Source: Oerskovia rustica (GTDB lineage Bacteria; Actinomycetota; Actinomycetes; Actinomycetales; Cellulomonadaceae). Taken from it: a DNA stretch of 64,000 nt. Below the pieces are notes generated by a model. The model had not been told where the DNA came from. It saw only the letters and a program-made list of their open reading frames with translations, and did no database searches. A program made the translations under genes and the position numbers. Location of the stretch: contig NZ_JACSQQ010000005.1 in NCBI RefSeq assembly GCF_014836555.1, forward strand, positions 103,711 through 167,710, given 5' to 3'. How positions within the stretch are numbered: position 1 is the first letter of the stretch; each line of letters begins with the position of its first letter. This document shows, in pieces, positions 43,591-53,851 of the stretch.

Positions 43591-44644
43591 CCGTCGCCGG
43601 TGCGGCGGTGGGGGCCGGGGCGCGCCGCCGCCCCCAGCGGTTCACGATCAGGTGGCGGGCGGGCTCCTCGACGAACCGGTAGAGCGCGTAGGCCAGCACC
43701 GCGGCGGCGACCGTGATGACGGCCGCGGCGAGCACCCCGGTCAGAGGGGTGTCGAGCACGCGACGGATCACGAGCTCGTGCACCAGGTAGAACGCGTACG
43801 AGGCCGAGCCCGCGACGATCAGGACGCGGTGCGTCAGCACGGACCGCCGGCCGCGCAGGTCGCGCTCGGCGCAGAGCATGAGGAACAGCGCGAACGGCAG
43901 GACGAGCGCGACCCGGGCCACGGCCTCGGTCGCGTGCGTGAGCTCGGCCGCGACGAGCACCGCGGCGAGGATCCCGAGCACCCCGGCCCACGGGACCCGT
44001 GACCGGTGGCCCTCGACGAACGCGAGCCCTGCGACGACGCCCAGCACGAACTCGGGGAACCGGGCGAGGGGGAAGTGGTAGAGCACCTGGTACGTCGCGG
44101 GGGCCACGACCGTCGCGACGAGCGGGATCGCGAGCGCCACGAGGGTCACGACCAGCCGGGTCCGGGTCGTCCAGCGCCGCAGCAGCGGCAGGAGGAACGG
44201 GAAGGCGAGGTAGAACGCGAGCTCGCACGACAGCGACCACGCGACGCCGTTGAGCCCGTACACGACCGTCGGGTCCAGGGACCAGGCCTGGAGCAGCAGG
44301 ACGTTGGCGCCGATGATGCGCCCGGTCACGGGCGGGCTGCCCAGGACGAGGGCGATGACGAGGGCCGCGACCAGCGTCACGAGGTGGTCGGGGTAGATCC
44401 GCGCGACGCGGCGCAGGTAGAAGCCGCGGCGGGGGAGCGCGGGGTTGGCGGTCCACGTCAGGATGAAGCCCGAGAGCACGAAGAACAGCGCGACCCCGGT
44501 GCTGCCGTAGTACGCCCCGGGGATGTCGAGCACCTGCCAGTAGTCCAGGTGGAACACCAGGACCGCCGCGGCGGCGACCGCGCGGATCGCCGTCAGGGAG
44601 GGGAGCTGGCGCGGGGCGCTGCCCGTCTCCGCCGGAGTCGTCAT
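43553..44644 (-). CDS. OafA/YrhL-type membrane acyltransferase (Acyltransferase_3)
   Basis: The 363-aa protein has about ten membrane helices and the family N terminus LPSLTAIRAVAAAAVLVFHL with the essential His, followed by GVALFFVLSGFILTW and RRGFYLRRVARIYP with the conserved Arg residues. These enzymes O-acetylate surface glycans, antibiotics or peptidoglycan. The ATG at 44644 follows AGGGGA and is preferred to ATG 44695, which adds an unconserved 17-residue lead. It may decorate the polysaccharide made by the neighbouring locus, although mfd lies between them. Confidence 0.85.
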   Translation of the reverse strand: MTTPAETGSAPRQLPSLTAIRAVAAAAVLVFHLDYWQVLDIPGAYYGSTGVALFFVLSGFILTWTANPALPRRGFYLRRVARIYPDHLVTLVAALVIALVLGSPPVTGRIIGANVLLLQAWSLDPTVVYGLNGVAWSLSCELAFYLAFPFLLPLLRRWTTRTRLVVTLVALAIPLVATVVAPATYQVLYHFPLARFPEFVLGVVAGLAFVEGHRSRVPWAGVLGILAAVLVAAELTHATEAVARVALVLPFALFLMLCAERDLRGRRSVLTHRVLIVAGSASYAFYLVHELVIRRVLDTPLTGVLAAAVITVAAAVLAYALYRFVEEPARHLIVNRWGRRRAPAPTAAPATATASTSPPSPPR

Positions 44645-44719
44645 CGAGGTCCCCTGCCGCTGGTGCGCGGCCCCGTCGAGAGGCCGCTCTTGCATCGTGG
44701 GCGCCCGGGCGGGAGGGGG

Positions 44720-45466
44720 TCAAGGATGAAGTGTGGTCCCGTCGTCGGACGTCCCCGCCGAGGTCGAGGTCGCCTCGACGGCGGCGAGGCCTCCGTCGAG
44801 GGCGTCGCGGTACCGCACGACGGCCACGAGGAACACGAGCACCGCGATCATCTCGAGGCTCTCCTCGCCGAGCACCGCGAGCTGCCCGACGAACATCGCC
44901 CGGTCGAAGCCCTGGTCCTCCAGCAGCCCCGCGATCGCCTCGAAGCCGACGGCGCCGGCCACGTAGAGGACCCCGGCGAGCGCCATGGGGCGCAGGAACC
45001 TGCTCGGCAGTCCCCACAGGAGCGGGACGACGATCGCGGCCACGACGAGCGCGAGCGGGCCGTAGAACGCGATCCAGCCGTTGAAGGGCAGGTCCGCGAT
45101 GCTCCGGAAGTGCTCCTCGAGCGAGGTGCCCAGGTGCTCGTGGAAGCTCGTCATCTCGTCGATCGACAGGTAGAGGAGCACGAACGCGACGAGCCCCCAG
45201 GCCCACCGTCGGGCGGGGACGGGCTCGACGTGCAGCAGGTCCCCCGTGACGAGGCCCGTCGAGGCCAGCAGGACCACGGTGAACCAGGTGGGGACGTTGA
45301 CCTCCTCGTCCATGCTGAAGTAGTGGACGAGCGGCTCGATCACGCCGCCGTGCAGGTCGGCGCCCTTCTCGAGGAAGTTGGCCAGGAGGTGCAGGACGGC
45401 CAGGATCGCGATCGCCAGCGCGAGGCGGCGGACGAGGACCCGGACAGGCACGGTGACACGCAGCAT
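44720..45466 (-). CDS. Multipass membrane protein of unknown function with SIDExxxxHE motif
   Basis: I do not recognise the family by name. The 248-aa protein has six or seven hydrophobic segments. One contains LLYLSIDEMTSFHEHLG, a pattern (LDE...HE) I have seen in uncharacterised membrane proteins; the acidic and His residues within a membrane segment suggest metal or proton chemistry. The C-terminal 25 residues are Ser/Thr-rich and likely cytoplasmic. It is divergent from the leader-ABC operon, and a TAGGGT -10-like box lies about 40 bases upstream on its strand. Confidence 0.55.
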   Translation of the reverse strand: MLRVTVPVRVLVRRLALAIAILAVLHLLANFLEKGADLHGGVIEPLVHYFSMDEEVNVPTWFTVVLLASTGLVTGDLLHVEPVPARRWAWGLVAFVLLYLSIDEMTSFHEHLGTSLEEHFRSIADLPFNGWIAFYGPLALVVAAIVVPLLWGLPSRFLRPMALAGVLYVAGAVGFEAIAGLLEDQGFDRAMFVGQLAVLGEESLEMIAVLVFLVAVVRYRDALDGGLAAVEATSTSAGTSDDGTTLHP

Positions 45467-45598
45467 GAGTGCTCCATCGACGACCCAGGCGAGCTCACGC
45501 TCGGCTCGCCGACCCTAGCAGCGGAGGCGGGGACGTGACGACCGCCACACCTGCGGTGCGCATCCATACCGCCTGGTCGGTGAGATAGTTGTCGCATC

Positions 45599-45688
45599 AT
45601 GTTTCTCGACCTGAGCGCTTCCACGCGCACCCCCAGCACCGGACGGCACGGCTCGACGAGCGCCGCCCGCTGTTGTCGCTGTCTCTGA
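45599..45688 (+). CDS. Cysteine-rich leader peptide (29 aa)
   Basis: The frame starts at ATG 45599 and ends ARCCRCL then stop, with three cysteines in its last five residues (TGT TGT CGC TGT). Actinobacteria use short Cys-rich uORFs upstream of sulfur-metabolism and transport genes; when cysteine is short, the ribosome stalls and downstream expression rises. It lies 302 bases before the ABC operon start. A promoter-like GAGATAGTT sits just upstream. The rest of the 45467-45990 gap holds the attenuator region and no other gene. Confidence 0.7.
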   Translation: MFLDLSASTRTPSTGRHGSTSAARCCRCL

Positions 45689-45691
45689 ACA

Positions 45692-45707
45692 GCCGCTGAC
45701 AGGCGGC
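45692..45707 (+). promoter_or_regulatory. Putative attenuator hairpin after the Cys leader
   Basis: GCCGC-TGACAG-GCGGC starts four bases after the leader stop codon. A ribosome stalled on the Cys codons would sit next to this stem. It could form part of a stall-sensitive switch together with the roughly 280 nt that follow, which I could not fold by hand. Confidence 0.35.
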
Positions 45708-45990
45708 GTCCGTCGCGGGTGCTCCCCGACGTGACCGCCCCTGACGCACAGGTCTGATCCTCCGGCTCTCCCGTCGCACGCGTCGTCGTGCCCGGTGATC
45801 GCAGCGCCCCGCACCGTCGGCCGCGCTCGTGACGCCCCGAGCCCCTCCCGGTCTCCGCCGCCCGGCCCCCGCCACCCGTCGGACGACCGTGCTCCACGAA
45901 CCCCTCACCACCTCGTCCCGTGACCCAGGTCCCGGGAGCGAGGTGGTCCCCGTGCAGCCCCGCTGCACCCTCCGGAACGGAAGAACCCCC

Positions 45991-47493
45991 ATGAGAACCC
46001 TCAAGGCAGCCGCCGCGGTCCTGGCGACGACCCTCCTGCTCGCCGCGTGCGGCTCGGGCGGGTCCGGCAGCGCGAGCAGCAGTGCCGCGGCAGGCGCGGA
46101 CGCCGAGATCGTCATCGGCTCGACCAACGAGCCCACCGGGCTGGTCCGCAACGTCGGCGGCAGCTCGGGCGTCTCGCAGACCATGACGCGCAACGTGTTC
46201 GAGGGCCTGACCTCGGTCGACGTCGACGGCGAGGTGGTCCCGACGCTCGCGAAGGACTGGGACGTGTCCGAGGACGGCCTCGTCTACACGTTCCACCTGC
46301 AGCCGGGCGTGACGTTCCACGACGGGTCCGCGCTGAGCGCGCAGGACGTCGTGTGGAGCATCTCGCAGACCATCGCACCCGAGTCCAAGAGCGCGCGCAA
46401 GAACGACCTGTCGGTCATCTCCGCGATCACGGCCCCCGACGACGCCACGGTCCAGCTCGACCTGTCGCGCCGCAGCCAGTCGCTGCCCTTCTACCTCGCG
46501 TCCGTGACGATCGTGCAGGACGGTGACACCGAGCTGACGAGCGAGAACGGCACGGGCCCGTACCGCTTCGTCGAGTGGACGCAGGGCGACCACCTCACGA
46601 TCGAGCGCAACGACGACTACTGGGGAGAGCCCGCCAAGAACTCGGGGGTCACGTTCCGCTTCTTCCAGGACACGACCGCGCTCAACAACGCACTCCTGAC
46701 CGGCGACCTCGACCTGGTCATCGCGGAGGACTCCCCGGACCAGCTCCTGCAGTTCGAGGGGAACGACGAGTTCACCATCACCGAGGGCACCTCGACGACC
46801 AAGCAGATCTGGGCCTTCAACGACCGCGTCGCGCCGTTCGACGACGTCCGTGTCCGCCAGGCGCTCTACACGGCGATCGACCGCGAGAAGATCCTCGACG
46901 CCGTGTGGGACGGGCGTGGCCAGGTCATCGGCTCGATGGTCCCGCCGACCGACCCGTGGTTCGTCGACCAGGCCGACGTCCACGCCTACGACCCGCAGGC
47001 CGCGAAGGACCTGCTCGCGCAGGCCGGCGTGAGCGACCTGAGCATCGCGGTCGACTACGTCGCGGGCGACCCGTCCGAGACCATCGCCCAGCTCCTCCAG
47101 GCGGACCTGAAGGCCGTAGGCGTCACGCTCACGCTCAACCCGATCGACGACGCCACCTGGTACCAGAAGATCTACACGGACCACGACTTCCAGACCACGC
47201 TCATGGGCCACGTGAACCCGCGCGACGTCGTCTGGTACGCGAACCCGGACTTCTACTGGGGGTACGACAACAAGGACGTCCAGCAGTGGGTCGCGGACGC
47301 CGACCAGGCGGCCACGACCGACGAGCAGACGGCCTTGCTGACCCAGGTCAACGAGACCATCGGGCAGGAGGCGGCGAGCGCCTGGCTGTACCTCGACCCG
47401 CAGATCCGGGTCGCGCGCGCCGAGATCACGGGCTTCCCGGTGAACCAGGTGACGGAGAGCTTCTACGTCGCCGACATCGTGCGGGAAGGCTGA
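45991..47493 (+). CDS. ABC transporter substrate-binding lipoprotein (SBP_bac_5, peptide/nickel type)
   Basis: The 500-aa protein has a lipoprotein signal with lipobox LLAAC (Cys at residue 19) and a Ser/Gly-rich linker. The rest is an SBP_bac_5 receptor: LTSVDVDGEVVPTLAKDWDVSEDG, YTFHLQPGVTFHDGSALSAQDVVWS and VRQALYTAIDREKILDAVW. It would capture a peptide or other small solute outside the membrane for the permeases that follow. ATG 45991 gives the proper signal peptide. Control by the Cys-rich leader suggests a sulfur-containing ligand. Confidence 0.9.
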   Translation: MRTLKAAAAVLATTLLLAACGSGGSGSASSSAAAGADAEIVIGSTNEPTGLVRNVGGSSGVSQTMTRNVFEGLTSVDVDGEVVPTLAKDWDVSEDGLVYTFHLQPGVTFHDGSALSAQDVVWSISQTIAPESKSARKNDLSVISAITAPDDATVQLDLSRRSQSLPFYLASVTIVQDGDTELTSENGTGPYRFVEWTQGDHLTIERNDDYWGEPAKNSGVTFRFFQDTTALNNALLTGDLDLVIAEDSPDQLLQFEGNDEFTITEGTSTTKQIWAFNDRVAPFDDVRVRQALYTAIDREKILDAVWDGRGQVIGSMVPPTDPWFVDQADVHAYDPQAAKDLLAQAGVSDLSIAVDYVAGDPSETIAQLLQADLKAVGVTLTLNPIDDATWYQKIYTDHDFQTTLMGHVNPRDVVWYANPDFYWGYDNKDVQQWVADADQAATTDEQTALLTQVNETIGQEAASAWLYLDPQIRVARAEITGFPVNQVTESFYVADIVREG

Positions 47494-47503
47494 CCGAGCA
47501 CCC

Positions 47504-48472
47504 ATGTCCCGCTACCTCCTGACGCGCGTCGGCACGCTGCTGCTGTCGTTGGTCCTCGCGAGCGTCGTGGTCTTCGCCGTCCTCCGGTTCCTGCCGGGCG
47601 ACAGCGCGGGCACGTCGCTCGGCGTGGGCACCACGAGCGACCAGCTCGACCAGCTGCGTGCCGACCTCGGCACCGACCAGCCCCTGTGGACGCAGTACGG
47701 GCAGTGGGTCGCGGGACTGTTCTCGGGCAGCGCGGGGACGTCGTTCGTCTCGCGCCTGCCCGTGGGGGAGCTGATCGCGAGCAAGCTGCCGATCACGCTG
47801 CCGCTGAGCCTCGCGGCCTTCGCGGTCTCGGTGCTCGTGTCGGTGCCCCTCGGAGTGGTCGCAGCGGTCCGGCGCCGCGGCGTCGTGGGGGTCGCGGTCT
47901 CGGCCGTGTCCCAGCTCGGTGTCGCGGTGCCGGTCTTCTGGGTCGGCGTGATCCTGGTGTGGGTCTTCGCGCTCGAGGCGGGGGTCCTGCCGCCCGGCGG
48001 GTTCCCGCGCCAGGGCTGGGAGGACCCCGCGGCGGCCGTCCGCTCGCTCGTGCTTCCCGTGGCGACCGTGGCCGTCGCGATGTCGTCCGTCATGGTGCGC
48101 TACGTGCGGTCGGCGACGCTCGACGTCCTGGACCAGGACTACGTCCGCACCGCCCGATCGCTCGGCTACGGCCGCTGGCACGCCCTGGCACGTCACGGGC
48201 TGCGCAACGGAGCGGTCCCGGTCGTCGCGATCCTCGGCATCGAGCTCGCGACCTCGCTCCTGGGGGCCGTGGTCGTGGAGAACGTCTTCGCGCTCCCGGG
48301 CCTCGGCACGCTCCTGGTGTCGTCGGTCGCGGGGCGCGACCTGCCCGTCGTGCAGGCCCTCGTCCTGGGCCTGACGGCCCTCGTCCTCGTCACGAACTTC
48401 CTGGTCGACCTCGCCCAGCGCGGCATCGACCCCCGGCTGCGTGCCGGTTCTGCCCTCGGAGGCGCACGATGA
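47504..48472 (+). CDS. ABC transporter permease (DppB-like)
   Basis: The 322-aa protein starts YLLTRVGTLLLSLVLASVVVF, typical of DppB/OppB, and has six membrane helices. The EAA-loop region is VRSATLDVLDQDYVRTARSLGYGRW, which docks on the ATPase. It starts 10 bases after the stop of the binding-protein gene. Together with the next gene it forms the membrane channel. The following ATG overlaps its stop (ATGA). Confidence 0.92.
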   Translation: MSRYLLTRVGTLLLSLVLASVVVFAVLRFLPGDSAGTSLGVGTTSDQLDQLRADLGTDQPLWTQYGQWVAGLFSGSAGTSFVSRLPVGELIASKLPITLPLSLAAFAVSVLVSVPLGVVAAVRRRGVVGVAVSAVSQLGVAVPVFWVGVILVWVFALEAGVLPPGGFPRQGWEDPAAAVRSLVLPVATVAVAMSSVMVRYVRSATLDVLDQDYVRTARSLGYGRWHALARHGLRNGAVPVVAILGIELATSLLGAVVVENVFALPGLGTLLVSSVAGRDLPVVQALVLGLTALVLVTNFLVDLAQRGIDPRLRAGSALGGAR

Positions 48473-49410
48473 GCATCGACCTGGGCGGGGAGATCCCCGT
48501 CGTCGAAGGATCCGGGCGCCTGGCCCCGGCGCGGGAGGAGGGCGTGCTCGCGCCCGCGACCGGGGACGGTGGTGCCCCGCGCGCCCGACGGCGGAGCGTC
48601 AGCCCGTCGTTCGTCGCGGGTCTCGTCATGGTCGGCCTCGTCGCGCTCGTCGGTGTCGTCGCGGTCTTCTGGACGCCGTACGACGTGGGCGTGGGCGCGG
48701 CCGGCACGGGCGGGCGGCTCGAGGGACCGAGCGCGCAGTTCTGGGCGGGCACCGACCGCCTGGGGCGCGACCTGCTGAGCCAGCTCATGGGCGGGGCCAC
48801 GGTCGCGATGACCGTGGCGATCGCCTCGGTCGTCATCGCGGGCCTGCTGGGCATCACGATCGGCGTGGGGGGCGCCGCCCCCCCCCCCCCCCCCGACGTC
48901 GCGCTCCTCAACGTCGTCGACCTGATGATCGCCTTCCCGACCCTGCTGCTGGCCATGCTGATCGTGACCGTTCGCGGCGCGTCGCTGACCTCGGCCGTCG
49001 TCGCGATCGGCATCTCCGGGGCCGCGGTGATCGCGCGCGTCACGCGGGTCAACGCCGCGCGCGTGCTGCGCGAGGACTACGTGACGGCCGCGACGGCGTC
49101 GGGCACCGGGTGGTGGGGGACGATCCTGCGCCACGTCCTGCCCAACGTGGCCCCCACCCTGCTGGTGCAGCTCATGCTGCTCGCGGGCGGCGCGATCCTC
49201 GCCGAGGCGTCGCTGTCCTACCTGGGGCTCGGCTCGCCGACCGCCCTGTCCTGGGGGCGGCTGCTCAGCGCCGCCCAGAAGTCCGTCGCGGTCCAGCCGC
49301 TCGGGGCGATCCTGCCCGGGCTGCTCATCGCGTGGACCGTGCTCGGCCTGAACCTCCTGGGTGACGGCATCCGCGAACGGACCGACCCGAGCCTGCGAGG
49401 GGACCGATGA
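48469..49410 (+). CDS. ABC transporter permease (DppC-like) with a poly-C tract
   Basis: The 313-aa protein has a cytoplasmic N-terminal stretch, then FWAGTDRLGRDLLSQLMGG, the DppC/OppC signature, and the EAA-like region NAARVLREDYVTAATASGTGWW. Between VGG and DVALLN the normal GY/GG-type loop is replaced by AAPPPPP, encoded by a run of 17 C (48878-48894). The frame is intact on both sides, so the protein reads through, but the segment does not look like its relatives. ATG 48469 overlaps the previous stop. Confidence 0.85.
   Translation: MSIDLGGEIPVVEGSGRLAPAREEGVLAPATGDGGAPRARRRSVSPSFVAGLVMVGLVALVGVVAVFWTPYDVGVGAAGTGGRLEGPSAQFWAGTDRLGRDLLSQLMGGATVAMTVAIASVVIAGLLGITIGVGGAAPPPPPDVALLNVVDLMIAFPTLLLAMLIVTVRGASLTSAVVAIGISGAAVIARVTRVNAARVLREDYVTAATASGTGWWGTILRHVLPNVAPTLLVQLMLLAGGAILAEASLSYLGLGSPTALSWGRLLSAAQKSVAVQPLGAILPGLLIAWTVLGLNLLGDGIRERTDPSLRGDR
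48878..48894 (+). repeat. Homopolymer run of 17 C
   Basis: Seventeen consecutive C residues lie inside the DppC-like gene. A run of this length is rare in coding DNA. It is prone to slippage in the cell and in sequencing. Confidence 0.9.
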
Positions 49411-50243
49411 CCGTGACTCCCACGACGAGCACCACCGGGCTCGAGGTGCGCGACCTGACGGTGGCGACGTCGTCGGGCCGGGTGCTGCTCGACCACGTGA
49501 GCTGGCACGTCGCGCCCGGCGAGCGCCTGGGGGTGATCGGCGAGTCCGGCTCGGGCAAGTCGCTCACCGCGGCCGCGATCCTCGGGCTGCTGCCCGACGG
49601 CATGACCGCCACCGGGCAGGTCCTGCTCGACGGGACCGACCTGCTCACGCTCGGCGAACGAGCGCTGCGCCGCGTGCGCGGGGCGCGCATCGCCATGGTC
49701 TTCCAGGAGCCCCTCACGGCGCTCGACCCCCTCATGACGATCGGTCGGCAGATCGCCGGGCCGCTGCGCCTGCACCGCAAGGTCTCGCGTGCACGCGCCG
49801 CAGAGCTCGCCGCCGACCTGTGCCGCCTCGTGCGACTCGACGACGCCGAACGCATCCTCGGGTCCTACCCCTGGCAGCTCTCGGGCGGCCAGCGCCAGCG
49901 CGCGTGCCTCGCCATGGCGCTCGCGTGCGAGCCCGACGTGCTCATCGCCGACGAGCCCACCACGGCCCTCGACGTGACCGTCCAGGCCGAGATCCTCGAC
50001 CTGCTCGACGACCTCATCGAGCGCACCGGGACCGCCCTGGTGTTCGTGTCGCACGACCTGCCGGTCGTCGCCCGCGTCACGCGCGACCTCGTCGTCATGC
50101 GGCACGGCAAGGTCGTCGAGGCCACGAGCGTCGCCCGTGCCCTCGACGCCCCCGAGGACCCGTACACCCGGACGCTGCTCGCCGCCGCGCGCGCCGTGAC
50201 CCACCTGCCGACCCTGCACCCGACCACCCAGGAGGACCGATGA
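49407..50243 (+). CDS. ABC transporter ATPase (DppD-like)
   Basis: The 278-aa protein has Walker A GESGSGKS, Q-loop VFQEP, signature LSGGQRQRACLAMALA, Walker B VLIADEPTTALDV and the switch FVSHDLPVV. It is one of the two ATPases of this peptide-type importer. It lacks the C-terminal oligopeptide-transporter extension with the iron-sulfur Cys cluster found in many DppD proteins. ATG 49407 overlaps the stop of the permease gene (ATGA). The next ATPase gene overlaps its end (ATGA at 50240). Confidence 0.93.
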   Translation: MTVTPTTSTTGLEVRDLTVATSSGRVLLDHVSWHVAPGERLGVIGESGSGKSLTAAAILGLLPDGMTATGQVLLDGTDLLTLGERALRRVRGARIAMVFQEPLTALDPLMTIGRQIAGPLRLHRKVSRARAAELAADLCRLVRLDDAERILGSYPWQLSGGQRQRACLAMALACEPDVLIADEPTTALDVTVQAEILDLLDDLIERTGTALVFVSHDLPVVARVTRDLVVMRHGKVVEATSVARALDAPEDPYTRTLLAAARAVTHLPTLHPTTQEDR

Positions 50244-51094
50244 GCGACCAGGCCGCCGGGGGCGACGCCCTTGCCGGGGGTGACCGGAACCCGGCCGAGG
50301 GTGACCGGAACCCGGCCGAGGGTGACGCCCCACCGTTCGTCGCGCTCGACGGGGTGTGGCGCGAGTTCGGCGGATCGCGCCGCACGCCCCCGACGGCGGC
50401 GCTCGCAGGCGTCGACCTCGCGGTCCGGTCAGGCCGCAGCGTGGGGATCGTGGGGGAGTCGGGCGCCGGGAAGTCGACGCTGCTGCGCCTGCTGCTCGGG
50501 CTCGACAGCCCGACGCGCGGCACGGTCTCCTACCGCGGCGCGCCCCTGGACCGCCGGGACCGCGCGCTCATGCGACGGTACCGGCGCGAGGTGCAGGTCG
50601 TCCTCCAGGACCCGCGCACGTCGCTCGACCCACGCATGACGGTCGCCCGGATCGTCGCCGAGCCGCTGCGCTCGCTCAAGATCGGCGGCGACGTGTCGGC
50701 GCGCGTCGACGAGGTGCTGGGATGGGTCGGCCTCGACCCCGACGCCCGGACGAAGTACCCGGCCCAGTTCTCGGGCGGCCAGCGCCAGCGCATCGCGATC
50801 GCCCGTGCCCTCGCGCCCTCGCCGTCGGTCCTGGTGGGCGACGAGCCCGTGAGTGCGCTCGACGTGTCGGTCCGCGAGCAGGTCATGGACCTGCTGCGCC
50901 GGCTCCAGAGCGAGCTCGGGCTCACGCTCGTCCTGGTCAGCCACGACATGGCGATCGTCGGGCAGCTGTGCGAGGAGACCGTAGTGCTGCGCGGGGGAGA
51001 GGTCGTCGAGGCCGGCCCCACGCGCGAGGTGCTGACCCGGCCTACGGCCGCGTACACGCGTGAGCTGCTCGCGGCGGTGCCGACGCTGCCGTGA
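50240..51094 (+). CDS. ABC transporter ATPase (DppF-like)
   Basis: The 284-aa protein has Walker A GESGAGKST, Q-loop VLQDPRTSLDPRMTV (the DppF/OppF form), signature FSGGQRQRIAIARALA, Walker B VLVGDEPVSALDV and the switch LVSHDMAIV. Before the domain (residues 9-28) there is a hydrophilic stretch with the repeat GDRNPAE, encoded by a 21-bp tandem duplication around 50278-50319. ATG 50240 follows GGAGGA and overlaps the stop of the previous gene. It closes the operon; its 3' end overlaps a small gene on the other strand. Confidence 0.92.
   Translation: MSDQAAGGDALAGGDRNPAEGDRNPAEGDAPPFVALDGVWREFGGSRRTPPTAALAGVDLAVRSGRSVGIVGESGAGKSTLLRLLLGLDSPTRGTVSYRGAPLDRRDRALMRRYRREVQVVLQDPRTSLDPRMTVARIVAEPLRSLKIGGDVSARVDEVLGWVGLDPDARTKYPAQFSGGQRQRIAIARALAPSPSVLVGDEPVSALDVSVREQVMDLLRRLQSELGLTLVLVSHDMAIVGQLCEETVVLRGGEVVEAGPTREVLTRPTAAYTRELLAAVPTLP
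50278..50319 (+). repeat. 21-bp tandem duplication in the DppF-like gene
   Basis: The unit GGGTGACCGGAACCCGGCCGA occurs twice in a row. It encodes two GDRNPAE heptapeptides in the N-terminal lead. It is in frame. Confidence 0.8.
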
Positions 51095-51254
51095 CGGTTG
51101 AGGCTCGGCAGGTCCAGCAGATCCGGCGGAGCGACGTCGCAACGAGGACGCTTGCCGGGTCTTCTTCGCTCTCGTACGCGCTGATGAGGTCTTCGGTGGC
51201 GAGGAACCGCCAGCGGTTCTCGGCGCTCCGTCGGCGCGCACGTTCTTTGGGCAT
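51042..51254 (-). CDS. Small protein with CxxC (70 aa), unknown function
   Basis: The frame starts ATG 51254 after the SD-like GAGAGAG and encodes RRSAENRWRFLATEDLISAY, then VATSLRRICWTCRAS and a non-conserved tail. The first 45 codons have lower G+C than their surroundings and a protein-like amino-acid mix, which argues for a real gene. The two Cys may bind metal. The last 53 bases overlap the DppF-like gene on the other strand. I know no family for it. Confidence 0.4.
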   Translation of the reverse strand: MPKERARRRSAENRWRFLATEDLISAYESEEDPASVLVATSLRRICWTCRASTVTAASAPPRAAHACTRP

Positions 51255-51337
51255 CTGATCTCTCTCGTGGATTCCCTCGACCCCCGGCCCACGACGAGCA
51301 GCATCTCGCGTGCCTCCGGCGACGGACGTCGCCTCCT

Positions 51338-51343
51338 TACGAT
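51338..51343 (+). promoter_or_regulatory. -10 box (TACGAT) for a leaderless mazG mRNA
   Basis: TACGAT ends six bases before the ATG at 51350, so the transcript probably starts at or next to the ATG. There is no SD sequence. Confidence 0.45.
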
Positions 51344-51349
51344 GGGCGC

Positions 51350-53631
<2,282 letters not shown>

Positions 53632-53690
53632 GCTGACGCATCCCCGCTGAGCACGGTCTGACCCTCGGGTCCGACCGGCGCCGGCACCCG

Positions 53691-53724
53691 GACGCCCGGT
53701 GGTTCCTCGGAACCACCGGGCGTC
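53691..53724 (+). terminator. Enolase terminator
   Basis: GACGCCCGGTGGTTCC (53691-53706) pairs perfectly with GGAACCACCGGGCGTC (53709-53724), a 16-bp stem with almost no loop. It lies 60 bases after the eno stop. A T-run is absent, as is common in high G+C actinobacteria. Confidence 0.75.
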
Positions 53725-53851
53725 CGTGCGTCCACCACAGGCACCCGACACGCGCGGGGTTGTGAACGCTTGGTGTGGATCCGGCCACGTTGCCCCGGCA
53801 CGCCGTGGACCCTGCGCCCGACCAGCGGCGCGGGGCGGCACAATCGGCTCC

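Noticed and set aside
45829..45990. Upstream extension of the substrate-binding protein gene
   Set aside because: The region has no conserved sequence, and starting at ATG 45991 gives a proper lipoprotein signal peptide.
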